The notes below the pieces were generated by a model that saw nothing but the letters and a program-made list of their open reading frames with translations, was not told the DNA's origin and searched no databases. A stretch of 64,000 nt of DNA from contig NZ_CP117782.1 of the NCBI RefSeq assembly GCF_028657905.1, positions 3,782,001-3,846,000 of the forward strand, given 5' to 3'. Source of the DNA: Burkholderia sp. FERM BP-3421. Its GTDB lineage: Bacteria; Pseudomonadota; Gammaproteobacteria; Burkholderiales; Burkholderiaceae. Shown one piece after another: positions 1-10,128 of the stretch. The position numbers and the translations under genes are program-made. Numbering within the stretch: the first letter of the stretch is position 1; every line of letters starts with the position of its first letter.

Positions 1-1
1 G

Positions 2-715
2 CAGATCCGCGTGCCGAGCTGGGCGTCGTGCGACATCTGCCACGGCTCCGGCGCGAAGCCGGGCACCAAGCCCGAAACCTGCCCGACCTGTCACGGCCAG
101 GGCACGGTGCGGATGTCGCAGGGTTTCTTCAGCATCCAGCAGACCTGTCCGAAGTGCCACGGCACCGGCACCTACATCCCGGAACCGTGCGTGCATTGCC
201 ACGGCTCGGGCAAGGTGAAGGAAAACAAGACGCTCGAGGTGAAGATCCCGGCGGGCATCGACGACGGCATGCGGATCCGCTCGGCCGGCAACGGCGAGCC
301 GGGGATCAACGGCGGGCCGTCGGGCGACCTGTATGTCGAGATCCACATCAAGCCGCACGCGGTGTTCGAGCGCGACGGCGACGACCTGCACTGCCAGATG
401 CCGATTCCGTTCACGACGGCGGCGCTCGGCGGCGAGATCGAGGTGCCGACGCTGGCGGGCCGCGCGAGCTTCACGGTGTCGGAAGGCACGCAGTCGGGCA
501 AGACGTTCCGGCTGCGCGGCAAGGGCATCAAGGGCCTGCGTTCGAGCATCGCCGGGGACCTCTACGTGCATGTGCAGGTGGAAACGCCCGTGAAGCTCAC
601 CGAGCAGCAGCGCGACCTGCTCAAGCAGTTCGAGAAGTCGCTGGCGGAAGGCGGCGGGCGCCACAGCCCGCAGAGCAAGAGCTGGTTCGATCGCGTGAAG
701 AGCTTCTTCGAGTGA
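2..715 (+). CDS. dnaJ: Chaperone DnaJ, C-terminal part (5' end outside window)
   Basis: Co-chaperone that stimulates DnaK ATPase and binds unfolded protein in the cytoplasm. The frame is open from base 2, so the J domain and Gly/Phe region lie before the window. What remains shows the zinc-binding repeats ([32 protein letters not shown], four CxxCxGxG motifs) in the first 70 residues, followed by the two beta-barrel substrate-binding domains and a C-terminal helix ending in [12 protein letters not shown]. The arrangement of four zinc motifs then CTD distinguishes DnaJ from CbpA, which lacks the zinc module. pabBC follows 22 bp downstream on the same strand. The call is secure; only the start is missing. 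Confidence 0.97.
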   Translation, partial: QIRVPSWASCDICHGSGAKPGTKPETCPTCHGQGTVRMSQGFFSIQQTCPKCHGTGTYIPEPCVHCHGSGKVKENKTLEVKIPAGIDDGMRIRSAGNGEPGINGGPSGDLYVEIHIKPHAVFERDGDDLHCQMPIPFTTAALGGEIEVPTLAGRASFTVSEGTQSGKTFRLRGKGIKGLRSSIAGDLYVHVQVETPVKLTEQQRDLLKQFEKSLAEGGGRHSPQSKSWFDRVKSFFE

Positions 716-737
716 CGGGCCGATAAGGTGAAGCGGG

Positions 738-2603
738 ATGGCTGAGCTTGACGGGAGCGCGGTCTTCGCGCTCCTCGACGATTGCGACTCGACCGCGGCG
801 ACGCGGTCGAGTCGCTTGTATACCGGGTTCTCGCACGAACGCATGTGCACCGATCCGGCGACGCTCGATGCGGTCTGCGACGCGGTCGCGGCCGATGCGC
901 GGCGCGGGCTGCACGCGATCGTGCTCGGCGACTACGGGTTCGGGCGGAATCTGCAACTGGCGCAGCCAGGCGATGCGCCGCTGCGTTTTCTGTTGTTCGA
1001 CCGGGTCGAGCGCTTGTCGCGCGAGGAGGCCGACGGCTGGCTCGCGCAGCGCGACGGCGGCGCGGCGACGCCGTCGGTCGCGGGCGTCGCGCGGGTGCGC
1101 AAGAGCGTCACGCGCGCGGCATTCGACGCGGCGCTCGCGGCGGTGCAGCGCGCGCTGCGCGACGGCGATTCGTATCAGGTCAACTACACCTACCGGCTCG
1201 ATTTCGATGCGTTCGGCGCGCCGCTCGCGCTGTATCGGCGGCTGCGCGCGCGTCAGCCGGTGCGCTACGGCGCGCTGATCGCGCTGCCGGACGACGGCTG
1301 GATCGTGTCCTGCTCGCCCGAGCTGTTCATCGAGAAGGCGGGCGCCCGGCTGCGCGCGCGGCCGATGAAGGGCACCGCGCCGCGCGCGGCCGAGCCCGCG
1401 GCCGATGCGGCCATGGCGCGGCTCCTCGCGAACGATCCGAAGAATCGCGCGGAAAACGTGATGATCGTCGATCTGCTGCGCAACGACGTGTCGCGCGTCG
1501 CGCGCACCGGCAGCGTCCGGGTGCCCGCGTTGTTCTCGGTGGAGCCGTATGCATCGGTATGGCAGATGACCTCGACGGTCGAGGCCGAGCTGCGCGACGG
1601 CGTGCGCTTCGCGGACGTGCTGCGCGCGCTGTTCCCGTGCGGCTCGATCACGGGCGCGCCGAAGCACGAGACCCTGAAGCTGATCGACGCGCTCGAGAGC
1701 ACGCCGCGCGGGCTGTATACGGGCGCGCTCGGCTGGCTCGACGCCGCGTCGGACGACGGCGCGCATCCGTGCGGCGACTTCTGCCTGTCGGTCGCGATCC
1801 GCACGCTGACGCTTGCCCCGGCCGACGCCCAGGGGCGACGGCGCGGCGTGATGGGCGTGGGCGCGGGGATCGTGCTCGACAGCGTCGCGGCGGACGAATA
1901 CGCGGAGTGCGAGCTGAAGGCGCGCTTCCTCACGGGCGCGGAGCCGGGCTTCGCGTTGTTCGAGACCATGCAGGCGACGCGCGCCGACGGCGTGCGCCAT
2001 CTCGATCGCCACCTCGCGCGGCTGCGCGCGAGCGCGGACGCATTCGGTTTCGCGTACGACGAGGCCGCCTTGCGGGCGGCGCTCGCGGCGCGTTGCGCGG
2101 CGTTCGACGAACCGGGCGCGCATCGCGTGCGACTCGCGCTGGCCAAGGACGGCGCGCTCGAACTCACGGGCGCGCCGCTCAAGCCGCTCGCGGACGGGCC
2201 GGTGGGCGTGATGCTCGCGTCGGAGCACGGTTTCGCGGCGGTGCCGTCGGGCGATGCGCTGCTGCTGCACAAGACCACGCGGCGCGCGCACTACGATCGC
2301 GCGTGGCAGCAGGCGGAGCAGCAGGGCTGCTTCGACATGCTGTTCGTCAACGAGCGCGGCGAGCTGACGGAAGGCGGGCGCTCGACGGTGTTCGTCAAGT
2401 TGGATGGACGCTGGTATACGCCGCCGCTCGCATCGGGCGTGCTGCCGGGGGTGATGCGCGGAGTGCTGCTGGAGGATCCGCTGCTCGCCGCGAGCGAGCG
2501 GGTATTGACGCAGGACGACCTGCTGCGCGCGGAAGCGCTGATGCTGAGCAATGCGTTGCGCGGCGCGGTCGCGGCGCGGCTGGCGCGCGCGCCCGGGGGC
2601 TGA
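738..2603 (+). CDS. pabB: Aminodeoxychorismate synthase component I fused to aminodeoxychorismate lyase (PabB-PabC)
   Basis: Makes 4-aminobenzoate for folate in the cytoplasm. Residues 1 to about 400 are a chorismate-binding PabB domain: the RPMKGTAP motif places a lysine at residue 211, the feature that separates PabB from anthranilate synthase, followed by ENVMIVDLLRND and GSITGAPK. Residues about 400-621 are a class IV aminotransferase-fold lyase with the pyridoxal-phosphate lysine at 512 in LLLHKTTRR and the ELTEGGRSTVF signature. One polypeptide therefore carries both steps after chorismate; a separate glutamine amidotransferase (PabA) would be encoded elsewhere. Length 621 is normal for such fusions. 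The ATG is 22 bp after dnaJ, so co-transcription is possible. folK, another folate gene, lies 1.7 kb away on the opposite strand. Confidence 0.95.
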   Translation: MAELDGSAVFALLDDCDSTAATRSSRLYTGFSHERMCTDPATLDAVCDAVAADARRGLHAIVLGDYGFGRNLQLAQPGDAPLRFLLFDRVERLSREEADGWLAQRDGGAATPSVAGVARVRKSVTRAAFDAALAAVQRALRDGDSYQVNYTYRLDFDAFGAPLALYRRLRARQPVRYGALIALPDDGWIVSCSPELFIEKAGARLRARPMKGTAPRAAEPAADAAMARLLANDPKNRAENVMIVDLLRNDVSRVARTGSVRVPALFSVEPYASVWQMTSTVEAELRDGVRFADVLRALFPCGSITGAPKHETLKLIDALESTPRGLYTGALGWLDAASDDGAHPCGDFCLSVAIRTLTLAPADAQGRRRGVMGVGAGIVLDSVAADEYAECELKARFLTGAEPGFALFETMQATRADGVRHLDRHLARLRASADAFGFAYDEAALRAALAARCAAFDEPGAHRVRLALAKDGALELTGAPLKPLADGPVGVMLASEHGFAAVPSGDALLLHKTTRRAHYDRAWQQAEQQGCFDMLFVNERGELTEGGRSTVFVKLDGRWYTPPLASGVLPGVMRGVLLEDPLLAASERVLTQDDLLRAEALMLSNALRGAVAARLARAPGG

Positions 2604-2724
2604 GCGGGCCGCGTCGTCGGCGGGGGCGTTCCGGTCGCAGTCGCCCGCCGCGCGGGCCGCGATCACGTTGCTCGTTTGCGGACGGCGCGTTCGCGCCCGC
2701 CCGCATCACCCGCCGTTCAGGCGT

Positions 2725-3543
2725 TCAGAACGAATGCTCGGGCCCCGGGAAGCTCCCGTCCTTCACCGCGTGCACATACGCCTCGACCGCGGCAAAGATG
2801 CCGCCCGGCTGGCCGTGCATGAAATCCTTCACGAAGCGCGGCCGCTTGCCGGGGAACACGCCCAGCATGTCGTGCAGCACCAGCACCTGTCCCGAGCAGT
2901 CGACGCCCGCGCCGATGCCGATCGTCGGCACCCGCAGCAGCTGCGTGACCTCGGCCGCGACCAGCGTCGGGATCGCCTCCAGCACGACGAGCTGCGCGCC
3001 CGCCGCTTCGATCGCGCGCGCGTCGCGCAGCAGCTGCGCCGCGCCCGCCTCGGTCTTGCCCTGCACCTTGAAGCCGCCGAACGCATGCACCGATTGCGGC
3101 GTGAGGCCGAGGTGCGCGCACACCGGCACCGAGCGCTCGACCAGGAAGCGCACCGTCTCCGCGAGCCATTCGCCGCCCTCCAGCTTGACCATCTGCGCGC
3201 CCGCGCGCATCAGCTTGACCGCGCTCGCGAACGCGTCGGCCGGCGTGCCGTAGGTGCCGAACGGCAGGTCGGCGACCACCAGCGCGCGCGGCTGCGCGCG
3301 CGCGACGCTGGCCGTGTGGTACGCGATCTCGTCGAGCGTGACGGGCAGCGTCGTGGTCTGCCCTTGCAGCACGTTGCCGAGCGAATCGCCGATCAGCAGC
3401 ACGTCGACGCCCGCGCGGTCGAGCAGCGCGGAAAAGCTCGCGTCGTAGCAGGTGAGCATCGCGATCTTCTCGCCGGCGTCGCGCATGGCCTGCAGCTTGG
3501 GGACCGTCACGGCCGGCCGGCTCGATTCCTGGAGATAGGTCAT
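2725..3543 (-). CDS. panB: 3-methyl-2-oxobutanoate hydroxymethyltransferase
   Basis: First step of pantothenate synthesis: transfers a hydroxymethyl group from 5,10-methylene-THF to 2-oxoisovalerate, giving ketopantoate. The 272-residue length fits PanB. Visible signatures are [17 protein letters not shown] near the N-terminus, the metal-site region [12 protein letters not shown], the substrate loop GGFKVQG, and [21 protein letters not shown] near the C-terminus. The ATG at 3543 begins [10 protein letters not shown]; the open frame extends further upstream, but that region is already dgk coding sequence. It is the last gene of a leftward run folK-dgk-panB, with a 41-bp gap to dgk. Use of a folate one-carbon donor fits its placement next to folK. 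Confidence 0.96.
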   Translation of the reverse strand: MTYLQESSRPAVTVPKLQAMRDAGEKIAMLTCYDASFSALLDRAGVDVLLIGDSLGNVLQGQTTTLPVTLDEIAYHTASVARAQPRALVVADLPFGTYGTPADAFASAVKLMRAGAQMVKLEGGEWLAETVRFLVERSVPVCAHLGLTPQSVHAFGGFKVQGKTEAGAAQLLRDARAIEAAGAQLVVLEAIPTLVAAEVTQLLRVPTIGIGAGVDCSGQVLVLHDMLGVFPGKRPRFVKDFMHGQPGGIFAAVEAYVHAVKDGSFPGPEHSF

Positions 3544-3584
3544 GGGTGTTCCGATTCGATGGGTGAAGGAAAGGGCGCGCCGCC

Positions 3585-4268
3585 TCAACGGGCGGCGCCG
3601 CCCTTGACGAAGTATTCCTTGCGGCCGCGCATCGTCTCGATCCGGTCGACGAGCAGCGCAAGGTCTTCGGGGGATTCGAGCGGATTCAGGTGTTCCGCCG
3701 CCACGGTCAGCACGGGGGTGCGATCGTAGTGATAGAAGAATTCGTTGTACGCGTCGGAGAGCGCGCGCAGATAGCTGTCGCTGATCTGCTGCTCCATCGC
3801 CACGCCGCGCTTCTGGATCCGCGCGTACAGCACCTCGGGCGTCGCCTGCAGGTAGACCACGAGGTCGGGCGCGGGCGCGCTCGTATCGACCTGCGCGGCC
3901 AGCGCGCGATACAGCTGCCACTCGTCGTCGGGCAGCGTGAGCCGCGCGAAGATCTCGCTCTTCTGCAGCATGAAATCGGTGACGAGCGGCGTGCCGGCCG
4001 CGTAGGCGGCGGTGATCTCGCGCGCCTGCTGCGCGCGCTGCAGCGTGAACGACAGCTGCGCGGGCAGCGCGTAGCGCGCGGTGTCGCGATAGAAGCGTTC
4101 GAGGAACGGGTTGTCCTGCGGGCGTTCGAGCAGCGGCTGGGTCGACCAGCGCGCGGCGAGCCGCTTCGCGAGCGAGGTCTTGCCCACGCCGATCGGCCCC
4201 TCGATCACGAGGTGGCGGCACGGCGGCCGCGAGTCGGGCGGCGTGACGGTCAGGGGTGCGGCGTTCAT
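3585..4268 (-). CDS. Deoxynucleoside kinase (deoxyadenosine/deoxyguanosine kinase family)
   Basis: Predicted cytoplasmic P-loop kinase that phosphorylates purine deoxynucleosides for salvage. The Walker A motif GPIGVGKTS spans residues 24-32 in the fold seen in dCK/dGK enzymes. The acidic segment after the second strand reads [12 protein letters not shown], and the lid region contains RIQKRG. The 227-residue length matches bacterial members commonly annotated between folK and panB in betaproteobacteria. The chosen ATG at 4266-4268 overlaps the folK stop codon (ATGA), which supports translational coupling and this start over the longer frame reaching 4331. Base specificity cannot be read from the sequence. 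Confidence 0.88.
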   Translation of the reverse strand: MNAAPLTVTPPDSRPPCRHLVIEGPIGVGKTSLAKRLAARWSTQPLLERPQDNPFLERFYRDTARYALPAQLSFTLQRAQQAREITAAYAAGTPLVTDFMLQKSEIFARLTLPDDEWQLYRALAAQVDTSAPAPDLVVYLQATPEVLYARIQKRGVAMEQQISDSYLRALSDAYNEFFYHYDRTPVLTVAAEHLNPLESPEDLALLVDRIETMRGRKEYFVKGGAAR

Positions 4269-4813
4269 TGGCAGGTGGGTTTGCCGGGCTGCGCGCCCGC
4301 TTCGTCGGCGAGCGTGCGCAGCAGTTGGCATTGGCAGGACTGGACCTTCTCGATGCGCTGCGACGCGACGGCGGCGAGGAAGGCGTCGGCGCGGCCGAGC
4401 GCGGGGATCTCGAGCGCCGGGTCGATCTCGACGAGCGGCACGAGCGCGAACGCGCGTTCGGTCAGGCGCGGGTGCGGCACCACCAGGTCGGGGCTGTCGA
4501 TCCGGTGCGCGCCGTACAGCAGGAGGTCGATGTCGAGCGTGCGCGGGGCGTTGCGGTACGGGCGCTCGCGGCCGAAGTGATGCTCAATCTTCTGGCACAG
4601 CGCGAGCAGCTCGTGCGCGTCGAGCGGCGTGTCGATCTTGACGACGCAGTTGTAGTAGTCGTCGCCGCCGGCGTCGATGGGCGCGGTGCGGTACAGGCTC
4701 GACTTGCCGCACACGGTGACCGTGTGCTGCTGCGCGAGACAGACGACCGCGTCCTTCAGCGCCTGGCGCGCGTCGCCCAGATTGGCCCCCAGTCCGAGAT
4801 AAGCAACCGTCAT
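4265..4813 (-). CDS. folK: 2-amino-4-hydroxy-6-hydroxymethyldihydropteridine diphosphokinase
   Basis: Transfers pyrophosphate from ATP to hydroxymethyldihydropterin, the step before dihydropteroate synthase in folate synthesis. The N-terminal [10 protein letters not shown] and the HPPK signature [11 protein letters not shown] (with the two metal-binding aspartates) followed by [15 protein letters not shown] are all present. At 182 residues it is slightly longer than the E. coli enzyme because of a C-terminal tail containing CQCQ. It lies 35 bp downstream of pcnB and overlaps dgk by four bases, so it is probably part of the hda-to-panB transcription run. Confidence 0.96.
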   Translation of the reverse strand: MTVAYLGLGANLGDARQALKDAVVCLAQQHTVTVCGKSSLYRTAPIDAGGDDYYNCVVKIDTPLDAHELLALCQKIEHHFGRERPYRNAPRTLDIDLLLYGAHRIDSPDLVVPHPRLTERAFALVPLVEIDPALEIPALGRADAFLAAVASQRIEKVQSCQCQLLRTLADEAGAQPGKPTCQ

Positions 4814-4848
4814 GGCATCACTTCCTGCATCGTTCGACCGCGTGCGCG

Positions 4849-6351
4849 TCAGTCGCCTTGCTGCGGCGTCTGTTCCGTGCCGTCGTCCGGCGTGCGATTG
4901 CGCGCGCCGCCTCGGCGGCGACGCTTGCGCGGTGATTTCTCCTTGGTGCCGCCCTGCGTGAGCAGCGCTTCACGCTGCGCGATGTCGCCGTCGATGAAAT
5001 CCGTCCACCATTGGCCGACCTCGCCGTCCAGCTCGCCGGACTCGCAGCGCAACAGGAGGAAATCATACCCCGCTCTGAATCTTTGGTGTTCCAGCAGCCG
5101 CAGCGCGCCGCGGCCCGAGCGTTTCTCGAGGCGCAGCTGCAGCCCCCAGATCTCGCGCATGTCGGCCGAGAAGCGCTTGTGGATCGCGAGCTTCTCGGTC
5201 TGCATGTCGAGCACGTCGTCCATCGCGCGGTTGAGCGCCGGCACCGGGAATTCGCCCTCGGCCACGTATTGCTCGTAGCGCTGGCGCATGTCGTGCCACA
5301 GCAGCGTCGCGAACAGGAAGCCCGGCGACACCGGCTTGCCCGCGCGCACGCGCGCGTCGGTGTTGTTGAGCGCGAGGCGGATGAATTTTTCGCCCTGCGG
5401 CTGTTCGAGCACGACGTCGAGGAGCGGCAGCAGCCCGTGGTGCAGCCCTTCGGCGCGCAGCCGCGTGAGGCAGGCGAGCGCGTGGCCGGACAGCAGCAGC
5501 TTCAGCATCTCGTCGAACAGGCGCGCGGCCGGCACGTTGTTGATCAGGTCGGCCAACTCCTGGATCGGCGCGCGCGTATGCGGCTCGATCTCGAAGCCGA
5601 GCTTCGCCGCGAAGCGCACCACGCGCAGCATCCGCACCGGATCCTCGCGGAACCGCGTGGCCGGATCGCCGATCATCCGCAGCAGGCGCGCGCGCATGTC
5701 GGCCATGCCGTCGTGGTAGTCGAGCACGGACTGCGTGGCCGGGTCGTAGTACATCGCGTTGATCGTGAAGTCGCGGCGCGTCGCGTCCTCGTGCTGCTCG
5801 CCCCAGACGTTGTCGCGCAGCACGCGGCCGCTCGCGTCGACCGCATGGGTGCGGCGGTCGAGCTCGTCGCGCTTGAGGCGCTTGGCGGGCGGCGGCGGCG
5901 CGTCGCCGGCGGCCTGCGGGTCGACCAGCGCGCGGAACGTCGACACCTCGATCAGTTCCTGGCCGAACTGCACGTGCACGATCTGGAACCGGCGGCCGAT
6001 CAGGCGGGCGCGGCGGAACAGGCGCTGCACCTCGGTCGGCGTCGCGTCGGTGGCGACGTCGAAGTCCTTCGGCGCGATCCCGAGCAGCAGGTCGCGCACC
6101 GCGCCGCCGACGATGAACGCGCGGAAGCCCGCCTGTTGCAGCGTGTCGGTGACGCGCACGGCGTTCTTCGAGATCAGCGCGGGATTGATGCCGTGCACGC
6201 CGGCCGGCACGATGGTCGGCTCGGTCCGGCGGGCCGGGGCGGCGGCGCGCGCGGCTTGGGCGCCGCGCGGGGCACGGGCGGGGGTGTCGGTTGCCTGGGC
6301 CGCGTCGGCGGCCTCTTGTCCGAGCAGCTTGCGGATGAGTTTTTTGATCAC
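4849..6351 (-). CDS. pcnB: Poly(A) polymerase I
   Basis: Adds 3' poly(A) tails to RNA, promoting decay by the degradosome. The nucleotidyltransferase core has the GGAVRDLLLG motif and the metal-binding pair in DFDVATDATP, then the RRDFTINAMYYDP segment typical of the class II nucleotidyltransferase family. The C-terminus is strongly basic (KSPRKRRRRGGARNR), as is usual for PcnB and unlike CCA-adding enzymes. A 60-residue N-terminal extension rich in Ala and Pro precedes the core. The start is a GTG at 6349-6351, whose GTGA overlaps the stop codon of the upstream HAD gene. That overlap decides the start; the longer open frame is antisense-free but lies inside the HAD gene. Confidence 0.93.
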   Translation of the reverse strand: MIKKLIRKLLGQEAADAAQATDTPARAPRGAQAARAAAPARRTEPTIVPAGVHGINPALISKNAVRVTDTLQQAGFRAFIVGGAVRDLLLGIAPKDFDVATDATPTEVQRLFRRARLIGRRFQIVHVQFGQELIEVSTFRALVDPQAAGDAPPPPAKRLKRDELDRRTHAVDASGRVLRDNVWGEQHEDATRRDFTINAMYYDPATQSVLDYHDGMADMRARLLRMIGDPATRFREDPVRMLRVVRFAAKLGFEIEPHTRAPIQELADLINNVPAARLFDEMLKLLLSGHALACLTRLRAEGLHHGLLPLLDVVLEQPQGEKFIRLALNNTDARVRAGKPVSPGFLFATLLWHDMRQRYEQYVAEGEFPVPALNRAMDDVLDMQTEKLAIHKRFSADMREIWGLQLRLEKRSGRGALRLLEHQRFRAGYDFLLLRCESGELDGEVGQWWTDFIDGDIAQREALLTQGGTKEKSPRKRRRRGGARNRTPDDGTEQTPQQGD

Positions 6352-7034
6352 GACGGTTGGAAAAGATCGAGGATGCGCCAGCCATGCGTTTGCGCATGCG
6401 CGCGCAGGGTGGCGTCGGGGTTGGTCGCGATCGGGTCGGTGACCTGTTCGAGAAGCGGGATGTCGTTGTGCGAGTCGCTGTAGAAGTAGCTGTGCTCGAA
6501 ATCGCCGAGCTGCTTGCCGAGCGACGCGAGCCAGGCCTGCGTGCGGACGATCTTGCCTTCGCGATAGCTCGGCGTGCCCGTCGGGCGGCCGGTGAACGCG
6601 GAGTCGGGATGGCCGTCGACGGTCTCGACCTCGGGCGCGATCAGCGCATCGATGCCGAATGCGGCGGCGATCGGCCGCGTGATGAATTCGTTGGTCGCGG
6701 TGACCAGGCAGCACAGGTCGCCCGCGTCCTGGTGGCGGCGCACGAGTTCGAGCGCCGCCGGCAGCATCGCCGGCCGGATCACCTCGTGCATGTATTGCGC
6801 GTGCCATTGCGCGAGCTGCGCGCGCGAATGGCGCGCGAGCGGCGTCAGCATGGCGATCAGGTAAGCGTGGATATCGAGTTTGCCCGCCTTGTAGTCGGCG
6901 TAGAAACGATCGTTCTGCCGCGAGAAGCTGTCCGCGTCGACGATGCCGAGTTTCACCATGAAACGACCCCATTCGTGGTCGCTGTCGGTGGGGATCAGCG
7001 TGTGATCCAGGTCAAAGAGTGCCAGATTAGTCAT
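6348..7034 (-). CDS. HAD-superfamily phosphatase, subfamily IB
   Basis: Predicted cytoplasmic phosphomonoesterase. Motif I is FDLDHTL with the nucleophile Asp8 and the acid/base Asp10; motif III is SDSHNDIPLLE, and the all-helical cap between them is typical of the phosphoserine phosphatase-like subfamily IB. At 228 residues it matches the family of HAD-IB hydrolases found beside pcnB and hda in Burkholderia. The physiological substrate is not evident; serine phosphate and histidinol phosphate are used by relatives. It overlaps pcnB by four bases and begins 21 bp after hda ends, so it sits in the middle of the operon. Confidence 0.88.
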   Translation of the reverse strand: MTNLALFDLDHTLIPTDSDHEWGRFMVKLGIVDADSFSRQNDRFYADYKAGKLDIHAYLIAMLTPLARHSRAQLAQWHAQYMHEVIRPAMLPAALELVRRHQDAGDLCCLVTATNEFITRPIAAAFGIDALIAPEVETVDGHPDSAFTGRPTGTPSYREGKIVRTQAWLASLGKQLGDFEHSYFYSDSHNDIPLLEQVTDPIATNPDATLRAHAQTHGWRILDLFQPS

Positions 7035-7055
7035 GGAAGCGCATTTTACTTGAAG

Positions 7056-7781
7056 CTACTTGAGCCGGCCGGAAGCGCCGTCGTCGTGCTCGGGCGTGGC
7101 CAGCATCGTGCGCAGCAGCGGCAGCGTGACCGCGCGCTTTTGCGCGAGCGAGAACCGGTCGAGCGCGTCGAGCAGCGCCATCAGGCTTGGCATGTCGCGG
7201 CGGAAATGGGTGAGCAGGTAGGCGGGCACGTCGTCGGCGAGCGCGATGCCGCGTTCCTTCGCCGCCCGCTTGAGTACGGCCGCCTTGCCCTCGTCGGACA
7301 GCGGCGCGAGATGGAACACGAGCCCCCAGCCGAGCCGGGTGCGCAGGTCTTCGCGCACGTCGAGCGCGAGCGGCGCGGCAGGGCCCGTCGCGACCAGCGC
7401 GCTCGACGGATGCGCGCGCACCTCGTTGAACAGGTTGAACACCGCGATCTGCTGGGTGTCGCTGAGCGCGTCGCAGTCGTCGACCGCGTACAGCGACACG
7501 CGCGGCTCGAAGGTGAAATCGCCAAGCCCGCTTTGCGGGCCCAGGTAGCGCGCGCAACCGTACGAGGTGTCGTGCACGAGCGCCTGCAGCAGGTGGCTGC
7601 GGCCGCTGCCCGGTTCGCCCCAGACGTAGAACGTGCGGTCGGCCACCGGGCCGGCCGCGAGCGCGAGATCGAGCCGGCGCAGGCGCGTGACCAGTTCGTC
7701 GTTCGCGCCGATGTAGAAGTTGTCGAACGTGGAGGGCGGCGGGGTGCCGAGATCGAGCGTCAGTTGCCGGGTAACAGTCAC
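7056..7781 (-). CDS. hda: DnaA regulatory inactivator Hda
   Basis: AAA+ protein that, bound to the DNA-loaded beta clamp, stimulates DnaA-ATP hydrolysis and limits re-initiation of replication. The N-terminus RQLTLDLG carries the clamp-binding QLxLxL pentapeptide. The nucleotide site reads GEPGSGRSHLLQAL, with Arg in place of the Walker A lysine, followed by VDDCDAL as Walker B. Length is 241 residues from a GTG start at 7779-7781. That start places the clamp-binding motif at the very N-terminus, as in the family; an earlier start would add about 75 low-complexity residues. purM runs divergently 220 bp away. Confidence 0.92.
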   Translation of the reverse strand: MTVTRQLTLDLGTPPPSTFDNFYIGANDELVTRLRRLDLALAAGPVADRTFYVWGEPGSGRSHLLQALVHDTSYGCARYLGPQSGLGDFTFEPRVSLYAVDDCDALSDTQQIAVFNLFNEVRAHPSSALVATGPAAPLALDVREDLRTRLGWGLVFHLAPLSDEGKAAVLKRAAKERGIALADDVPAYLLTHFRRDMPSLMALLDALDRFSLAQKRAVTLPLLRTMLATPEHDDGASGRLK

Positions 7782-8001
7782 GGTTCGAATCGGGTCGGGT
7801 GAAGCGGGCCGGGCATGCCGCGTCCGGCCGCCCGACGCGCGCGGCCGGACGCGGCGCGAAGCCGGGCCGGGCGCGGAGCGGGCGTCAAAATCGGGGACGA
7901 ATTCGGCAAGATGCTTTCCCTGGTGGATCGGTGCGGGGAATTCCGGCCGGGCGTCCGGCTTCGGGTAAAATCGCATTTTACCGACCTTCTTGCCTTTCCC
8001 C

Positions 8002-9057
8002 ATGAATCCTCCGAAATCCGCTCCTGGCGCCCAGGGTCTCTCCTATCGTGACGCGGGCGTCGACATCGACGCGGGCGACGCGCTCATCGACAAGATCAAG
8101 CCGTTTGCGAAGAAAACCCTGCGCGATGGCGTGCTGGGCGGCATTGGCGGATTCGGCGCGCTGTTCGAGGTACCGAAGAAGTATCGCGAGCCCGTGCTCG
8201 TGTCGGGCACCGACGGCGTCGGCACCAAGCTCAAGCTCGCGTTCCACCTGAACCGCCACGACACGGTCGGCCAGGATCTCGTCGCGATGAGCGTGAACGA
8301 CATCCTCGTGCAGGGCGCCGAGCCGCTGTTTTTCCTCGACTATTTCGCGTGCGGCAAGCTCGACGTGGACACGGCGGCCACCGTCGTGCAAGGCATCGCG
8401 ACCGGCTGCGAGCTCTCGGGTTGCGCGCTGATCGGCGGCGAGACGGCGGAAATGCCGGGCATGTATCCGGACGGCGAGTACGACCTCGCGGGCTTCGCGG
8501 TCGGCGCGGTCGAGAAGAGCAAGATCATCGACGGCAGCACGATCGTGCCGGGCGACGTGGTGCTGGGCCTCGCGTCGAGCGGCATTCATTCGAACGGCTT
8601 CTCGCTGGTGCGCAAGATCATCGAGCGCGCGAACCCCGACCTGTCGGCGGATTTCCACGGCCGTTCGCTGGCCGACGCGCTGCTCGCGCCGACCCGCATC
8701 TACGTCAAGCCGCTCCTCGCGCTGATGCAGAGCCTCGCGGTCAAGGGCATGGCGCACATCACGGGCGGCGGGCTCGTCGAGAACATCCCGCGCGTGCTGC
8801 GCGACGGCCTGACCGCCGAACTCGACCAGGCGGCCTGGCCGCTGCCGCCGCTGTTCAAGTGGCTGCAGGAGCACGGCGGCGTCGCCGACGCGGAAATGCA
8901 CCGCGTGTTCAACTGCGGGATCGGCATGGCCGTGATCGTCTCGGCGGCGGATGCCGACGAGGCGGTGCGCCAGCTGAGCGCGGCAGGCGAGCAGGTGTGG
9001 AAGATCGGCGTCGTGCGCGAGAGCCGCGAAGGCGAGGCGCAGACCGTCGTGGTCTGA
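8002..9057 (+). CDS. purM: Phosphoribosylformylglycinamidine cyclo-ligase (AIR synthetase)
   Basis: Fifth step of purine synthesis: ATP-dependent closure of FGAM to 5-aminoimidazole ribonucleotide. The protein begins with the [13 protein letters not shown] region, carries the [12 protein letters not shown] glycine-rich loop, the [11 protein letters not shown] segment and the [15 protein letters not shown]-terminal domain motif. From ATG 8002 it is 351 residues, the expected size; an in-frame TTG at 7990 would add four residues and is unlikely. The gene stands alone and is closed by a strong hairpin at 9102-9126. Its product pathway runs through ZMP, the same metabolite class sensed by the riboswitch-like leader before glyA. 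Confidence 0.97.
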   Translation: MNPPKSAPGAQGLSYRDAGVDIDAGDALIDKIKPFAKKTLRDGVLGGIGGFGALFEVPKKYREPVLVSGTDGVGTKLKLAFHLNRHDTVGQDLVAMSVNDILVQGAEPLFFLDYFACGKLDVDTAATVVQGIATGCELSGCALIGGETAEMPGMYPDGEYDLAGFAVGAVEKSKIIDGSTIVPGDVVLGLASSGIHSNGFSLVRKIIERANPDLSADFHGRSLADALLAPTRIYVKPLLALMQSLAVKGMAHITGGGLVENIPRVLRDGLTAELDQAAWPLPPLFKWLQEHGGVADAEMHRVFNCGIGMAVIVSAADADEAVRQLSAAGEQVWKIGVVRESREGEAQTVVV

Positions 9058-9101
9058 CGCGCCGCGCGGGCCCGTGCGGTCCGCTTCCATATCAAAAAAA
9101 C

Positions 9102-9126
9102 CCGGCTGTATCAGCCGGTTTTTTTT
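9102..9126. terminator. Bidirectional intrinsic terminator between purM and miaA
   Basis: A perfect 7-bp stem (CCGGCTG at 9102-9108, CAGCCGG at 9112-9118) closes a 3-nt loop. It is flanked by seven A residues on the left and eight T residues on the right, so it can end purM transcripts rightward and mutL-miaA transcripts leftward. The two genes converge here. Confidence 0.9.
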
Positions 9127-9147
9127 GCGTGCGCAATTCGCGCTGAT

Positions 9148-10128
9148 TCACGCGCGCCGGTCGGGCGGCGCGTCGAGCAGCCGTTCGAGCGCATCCACTG
9201 CGCGCGCGGTCGCATCGTCGGCGCAGCAGTCGACCACCACGCGCTCCGGCATCGAGCGCAGCCACGTGAGCTGGCGCTTGCACAGCTGGCGCGTGGCGAA
9301 CACGCCCTTGTCGCGCATGGTCCGGTGGTCGGTGAGCCCGTCGAGGAATTCCCAGGCCTGCCGGTAGCCGACGCAGCGCATCGACGACAGCCCGAGATGC
9401 AGGTCGGGCCGCCGGCGCAGGTGTTCGACCTCGTCGATGAAGCCCGCCTCCAGCATCGCGTCGAAGCGCTCGGCGATGCGCGCATGCAGCACCGCGCGGT
9501 CGGACGGTTCGAGCGCCACCGGCATGAAACGGTAGCGGGCGGCGTCCGCATCCGCGCGCGGCGGGACGGCGAGCAGCGCCGACAGCGGCTGCCCCGTCAG
9601 CATCAGCACCTCCAGCGCGCGCTGGATCCGCTGCGCGTCGTTCGGCGCGAGCCGCGCGGCCGTGACCGGATCGGCGGCCGCGAGCCGCGCGTGCAGCGCC
9701 GGCCAGCCGTCGCGCGCCGCCTCGGCGTCGAGCGTGGCGCGCAGGTCGGGATCCGCGCCGGGCAGGTCGTTCAGGCCCTGGGTGAGGGCCTTGTAGTAGA
9801 GCATCGTGCCGCCCGCGAGCAGCGGCGTGCGGCCGCGCGCGATGATCGCGTCGACGAGCCGCAGCGTATCCGTGCGGAATTCGGCGGCCGAGTACGCGTC
9901 GGCCGGGTCGAGGATGTCGATCAGGTGGTGCGGGACCTGCGCGCGCTCGGCGCGGCTCGGCTTCGCGGTGCCGATGTCCATGTCGCGGTAGACGAGCGCC
10001 GAATCCACGCTGATGATCTCGACCGGCCGCCGCGCCGCGAACGCCAGCGCGGCGGCCGTCTTGCCCGATGCGGTCGGGCCGAGCAGGCAGGCGACCGTGC
10101 GCGGCGCGGCGAGAGGCGGCGCGCTCAT
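9148..10128 (-). CDS. miaA: tRNA dimethylallyltransferase
   Basis: Attaches a dimethylallyl group to N6 of A37 in tRNAs reading codons that start with U. The P-loop GPTASGKT lies at residues 17-24, followed by the catalytic segment [16 protein letters not shown], the DIxDP-like region [16 protein letters not shown], and the tRNA-binding RYGYRQ-type segment ([13 protein letters not shown]). Length 326 matches the family. The ATG at 10126-10128 overlaps the mutL stop codon as ATGA, which supports this start and indicates coupling to mutL. Confidence 0.96.
   Translation of the reverse strand: MSAPPLAAPRTVACLLGPTASGKTAAALAFAARRPVEIISVDSALVYRDMDIGTAKPSRAERAQVPHHLIDILDPADAYSAAEFRTDTLRLVDAIIARGRTPLLAGGTMLYYKALTQGLNDLPGADPDLRATLDAEAARDGWPALHARLAAADPVTAARLAPNDAQRIQRALEVLMLTGQPLSALLAVPPRADADAARYRFMPVALEPSDRAVLHARIAERFDAMLEAGFIDEVEHLRRRPDLHLGLSSMRCVGYRQAWEFLDGLTDHRTMRDKGVFATRQLCKRQLTWLRSMPERVVVDCCADDATARAVDALERLLDAPPDRRA

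Noticed and set aside
621..2666. A 681-codon minus-strand open frame opposite pabBC
   Set aside because: The plus-strand protein has complete PabB and PabC motifs; the antisense product is Arg/Ala-rich.
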